This document shows positions 61,242-64,000 of a DNA stretch of 64,000 bases, piece after piece. Source of the DNA: Chloroflexota bacterium. Lineage in GTDB: Bacteria; Chloroflexota; Anaerolineae; Promineifilales; Promineifilaceae. The position numbers and the translations under genes are program-made. The stretch spans positions 1 to 64,000 of the forward strand of contig JACTMP010000083.1 in the NCBI GenBank assembly GCA_014584575.1, given 5' to 3'. Below the pieces are notes generated by a model. The model searched no databases. It was not told the DNA's origin and was given only the letters and a program-made list of their open reading frames with translations. How positions within the stretch are numbered: position 1 is the stretch's first letter; the number at the start of each line of letters is the position of its first letter.

Positions 61242-62939
61242 CTATGTCATCAGCGGGCGGCAGACAGTCAGCGCCGTGCCCGCACCCGCCGCCGACTCAA
61301 TTTGCAGCCGCGCCCCCATTGCTTCCGCCCGCTCCTGCACCCCCAGCAGGCCAAAGTGCCCCGCCGCCGCTATCTGCGCCGGACTTTCGGGCACAACAAA
61401 ACCACGGCCGTCATCCTGAATGGTCAGATAGACGGCCGTTTCCGTAAAGGCCAGTCGCAACTCAGCCCGATTCGCCTGAGCATGGCGGGCCACGTTACGC
61501 AAACCTTCCTGAGCAATGCGATACAGCCCCAGTTCCACATCAGGCGGCAAACGTTGCTCCCGGCCGGTTGAGGCAAACGAAACCGGTATCTCCATCGTTT
61601 GGCCCATATCCCGCGCCAGCATTTGCAGAGCGGGAACCAGCCCTAAATCTTCCAGATAAATCGGCCGCAAATCGTGAATCAGGCGGCGCAGATCGGCCAT
61701 CATCTGCCCGGCCATTTGCTGCATCGTGGCCAATCTATCTGCTGTGGCCTCGTCGGCGTCCGCGGCGGCCCCGGCCATCTGTGCCAGTTGAATTTGCTGG
61801 TTCAGGGCAATGAGCGATTGGATGGTATCGTCGTGCAGGTCGCGGGCCAGGCGGCGGCGTTCTTCTTCCTGTCCGGTAGTCACAGCGCCCAGGTAGCCCC
61901 GTAAACTCTGCTGCGCCAACTGCACTTTGCGCGCCATGTGAATCAGTTCCGTTTGCAGGCGTTGAATTTCGTTAATGCCGCCTACCGGCTCTTCGATGGC
62001 GGCAAAATCACCCCAGCCCAGTTGGGTGGCCTTTTGTTCCAAAGATTGCAACGGCCGTACCACCTGGCGTGCCCCAAACCATAACGCTAACAGGGATACC
62101 AGTAGGGCCGGGATCAGAATGAGCGGCGCCAGTTCGGTGGTGCGCAGCAGGGGATCGCTGGCGGCGCGCCAGGGTTCGGCCAGCACCAGCGCCCAACCCA
62201 CCGGCGAAATGGGGCTAAAGGCAATCACGTATTCCTCGCCATCAATCGTCAGGTAGGTGGCGCCGCTTTCGCCGCGCAGAGCATCGGTCACGCCGGGCTG
62301 TGCCAGAGGCGGCGTATCGCCCCAGGCCAACATACCAGTATGGTACAGCGTGTCGCCTTCGGCCGTGACCACGTAGACGGCCGCCTGCTCATGCCCGCCA
62401 AAGATGTCCGCCAGCGCCCGGCGCGCCAGTGAGGTAGCGGAAAATGCGCCAACGGCCGTGACCTCCCCCTCGGTTGCCGCCACCAGCGTAAACGTTTCCC
62501 CACTCTCCGGATCGGTAACAGACGGCAAAAAATAACTCTCCCGGCCAACTGACGCTGCTCGTTCTGGCAGGGCATAGGTTTGCCAGAGGGCGGCGTCAGT
62601 GGAAGCTGCCAGCCGCTCGCCGCTGGCAGCAAAGAGGGCCATCCCCCCTTCAAAATCCGGCAGTAGAAAAGCGGCATCGGCCAGCGCGTGTACCGGCCCG
62701 GCGTCCACATTGGCGGCGTGCAAGGCCACGCTGCGAATGGCCGAGCGGCGGTGGTTGATCTGTTCGGTAATAGCCGAGGCGGCAGCGCGGGTGGCGCGTT
62801 CGTCACGTTCGCCCACCATGTGGCGCATGGCGCGCTGGTGCAGCCCCAGGCTGCCAAAAGCAATGAGCAGCAGCAGCGCCGTCAGCGGCAAAACAGTGAT
62901 GATAAAGAGTTGGAGGGGGAGACTGGGGCGGTGTTTCAT
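61242..62939 (-). CDS. Membrane sensor histidine kinase with Cache-like domain
   Basis: A 565-aa kinase. A membrane helix (8-28) is followed by an extracellular dCache-like domain (about 30-280), a second helix (LAPLILIPALLVSLLALWFG) and a HAMP-like linker. HisKA_3 contains RRLARDLHDDTIQSLIALNQ with the phospho-accepting His. HATPase has LYRIAQEGLRNVARHAQANR and FGLLGVQERAEAMGAR. It senses an external ligand, probably a small organic acid or amino acid given the Cache fold, and signals to the regulators encoded on both sides. Confidence 0.92.
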   Translation of the reverse strand: MKHRPSLPLQLFIITVLPLTALLLLIAFGSLGLHQRAMRHMVGERDERATRAAASAITEQINHRRSAIRSVALHAANVDAGPVHALADAAFLLPDFEGGMALFAASGERLAASTDAALWQTYALPERAASVGRESYFLPSVTDPESGETFTLVAATEGEVTAVGAFSATSLARRALADIFGGHEQAAVYVVTAEGDTLYHTGMLAWGDTPPLAQPGVTDALRGESGATYLTIDGEEYVIAFSPISPVGWALVLAEPWRAASDPLLRTTELAPLILIPALLVSLLALWFGARQVVRPLQSLEQKATQLGWGDFAAIEEPVGGINEIQRLQTELIHMARKVQLAQQSLRGYLGAVTTGQEEERRRLARDLHDDTIQSLIALNQQIQLAQMAGAAADADEATADRLATMQQMAGQMMADLRRLIHDLRPIYLEDLGLVPALQMLARDMGQTMEIPVSFASTGREQRLPPDVELGLYRIAQEGLRNVARHAQANRAELRLAFTETAVYLTIQDDGRGFVVPESPAQIAAAGHFGLLGVQERAEAMGARLQIESAAGAGTALTVCRPLMT

Positions 62940-62944
62940 GGAGG

Positions 62945-63003
62945 TTGTCGGTTGTCGGTTATCGGTAATCGGAAGTGTAACCGATAACCGATTACCGATT
63001 ACC
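62945..63003. repeat. ATCGGTAATCGG inverted repeat
   Basis: CGGTTATCGGTAATCGG and CCGATAACCGATTACCG are separated by 8 nt, in the gap between the kinase and the regulator genes. Same family as 32970 and 41560. It touches the regulator's stop codon. Confidence 0.75.
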
Positions 63004-63649
63004 GTTCAATAAGGCCAAGCGAAACGGCCTTCATCACCGCTTCGGTGCGGCTGCCCGCATCTAGCTTCTGGTAAATTTTTGCCAGATGGCCCTGCACGGT
63101 ACGGTCGCTAATGCCCAACTGCACGCCGATGGCTTTGTTGGTGTAACCTTTGGCGGCCAGGGCCAATACCTCCCGTTCACGTTCGGTCACTTCCTCATAA
63201 ACGGGCAGGTCGGCAGCGGCGCGGCCAGCGATGTGCGCCAGCAAACGGCCGGTGATGGCCGGGTCTAACACCGATTTGCCTTCATGCACGTCGTGCACCG
63301 CTTGAATGATGCTGGCGGGCGCGGCCGTTTTGAGGACATACCCGTTAGCGCCGGCTTGTAACACGGCCGTGACATACGGATCGTCATCATAAGCCGTCAG
63401 CACCAGCACACCCACCTCCGGGTGGTGGGCGCGCACCCACCGGGTAACTTCAATGCCGGTCGCTTTGGGCATTTGAATGTCCAGCACAGCCACATCCGGT
63501 TTGTGCTGGCCGATGAGGCTACGGGCCATCTCGCCATCATCCGCTTCGGCAATGACGGCAATATCGGCCGCCTGCTCTAAAAACTGGCGAATTCCGGCGC
63601 GAACAACGGCATGGTCGTCGGCTAATAAAACACGAATGAGGGTGGTCAT
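62999..63649 (-). CDS. NarL/LuxR-type response regulator
   Basis: A 216-aa regulator with a complete receiver: D11/D12 acidic pair, D57 in VAVLDIQMP and Lys in GYVLKTAA. The LuxR HTH is VTEREREVLALAAKGYTNKA and the following SDRTVQGHLAKIYQKL. It lies upstream of the kinase gene on the same strand and overlaps the DUF2085 gene by 4 nt. It is the likely cognate of that kinase. Confidence 0.94.
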   Translation of the reverse strand: MTTLIRVLLADDHAVVRAGIRQFLEQAADIAVIAEADDGEMARSLIGQHKPDVAVLDIQMPKATGIEVTRWVRAHHPEVGVLVLTAYDDDPYVTAVLQAGANGYVLKTAAPASIIQAVHDVHEGKSVLDPAITGRLLAHIAGRAAADLPVYEEVTEREREVLALAAKGYTNKAIGVQLGISDRTVQGHLAKIYQKLDAGSRTEAVMKAVSLGLIER

Positions 63650-64000
63650 AATCTCTTCATCTCCCCAAAAGCCTCATCTAGTCGTGGGTAGGCAAACCAG
63701 ACGACGCCCAAGCCAAACAAAATGCCGGTGATAAGGCGCATCCAGGAATTGAAGGAGCCAAAACCATCACCTGTGTAGAAGGTATCGGGAAAAACGCCGC
63801 CGGTCAAGGGAATTAACCAGTTGTTGCTAAAACGAAAACCGGTACCCAAGCCGCCCACCATATCGCTGAGGGCATGGGTGAGGCCATCGGCCGCCATCGG
63901 CAGCAGAAACAAGAGCAACCCCCACCAGGGCAGCGGCTTCAGACGATGGCGCAGCGGCCAATAAACCAGGCCAAAAAGCAAGAGGCTGGTGTACATGTAC
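63646..64000 (-). CDS. DUF2085 family membrane protein, cut by the window edge
   Basis: The C-terminal 117 residues of a membrane protein with helices SLLLFGLVYWPLRHRL, WWGLLLFLLPMAADGLTHAL and LITGILFGLGVVWFAYPRL, plus a NNWLIPLTGGVFPDTFY segment. This matches the second half of DUF2085 proteins (family N-terminal CHQ and CxRC motifs would be beyond base 64000). The frame is open at the edge, so the Met near 63996 is internal. Its stop overlaps the regulator start by ATGA. Function unknown. Confidence 0.75.
   Translation of the reverse strand, partial: YMYTSLLLFGLVYWPLRHRLKPLPWWGLLLFLLPMAADGLTHALSDMVGGLGTGFRFSNNWLIPLTGGVFPDTFYTGDGFGSFNSWMRLITGILFGLGVVWFAYPRLDEAFGEMKRL

Noticed and set aside
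1..64000. tRNA, rRNA, transposase, integrase or prophage genes
   Set aside because: Both strands were read for cloverleaf-like patterns and for DDE, tyrosine and serine recombinase motifs; none was convincing. The SAM-like N-terminus of the DUF4332 protein lacks a recombinase catalytic domain.

Overview
The window looks like a chromosomal segment of a Chloroflexota bacterium (Anaerolineae/Caldilineae/Ardenticatenia-like). This is judged from gene content: many lineage-typical families, a small conserved 64-aa protein, lipoproteins with Pro/Thr-rich linkers, a secreted protein ending in a YTLFLPII-type tail, archaeal/eukaryotic-type ProRS, and DUF2089 and SHOCT-like proteins. No rRNA, tRNA, transposase, integrase or CRISPR array was seen. 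The exact lineage is inference.

Layout. 0-5.2 kb: a nucleotidyltransferase, one half of a heterodimeric-type ABC exporter, then a three-gene locus (DUF2089 zinc-ribbon/HTH protein plus two proteins built of 29-residue repeats) behind a consensus promoter with paired palindromic operators. 5.3-11.3 kb: a metallophosphoesterase, a 47-aa peptide, two tandem SET-domain proteins and a LacI-fold/histidine-kinase hybrid. 11.4-15.3 kb: flavin reductase, methyltransferase, Wzx-like flippase and GT87 glycosyltransferase. 15.5-19 kb: an accessory, partly AT-rich stretch with a small unknown protein, vapBC and an EAD7-like conflict-system adaptor. 19-37 kb: mostly housekeeping and metabolic genes, including B12/radical SAM, ProRS, fumarylacetoacetase, persulfide dioxygenase/rhodanese, Ald and a CoA-transferase, plus a frameshifted DUF3782 gene. 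38-46 kb: a large secreted M14 carboxypeptidase with four PKD domains, then a tightly overlapped five-gene operon of mostly unknown function. 46-52 kb: an envelope/osmotic-stress cluster (CsbD, two AI-2E family permeases, GlsB/YeaQ, DUF892, M48 protease, YggT). 52.5-64 kb: two NarL/LiaR-type two-component loci flanking a c-type cytochrome and a CopB-like P-type ATPase.

Two sequence-scale phenomena cut across the annotation. First, the octamer palindrome ACGGCCGT is enormously over-represented, about 65 exact copies in the first 30 kb by hand count where well under two are expected. It lies mostly inside genes, in all frames, as HIP1 does in cyanobacteria, and is missing from the AT-rich accessory gene. 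Second, nearly every intergenic gap carries members of a few families of modular inverted repeats. One is an exactly 34-nt hairpin family with compensated arm changes. Several repeats supply the stop codon of the adjacent gene, and one appears to have entered a methyltransferase coding sequence in frame.

The best candidates for an undescribed system are the DUF2089/SHOCT/29-aa-repeat locus at 2.6-5.2 kb, where all three products share the same short helical hairpin, and the iterated palindrome itself.
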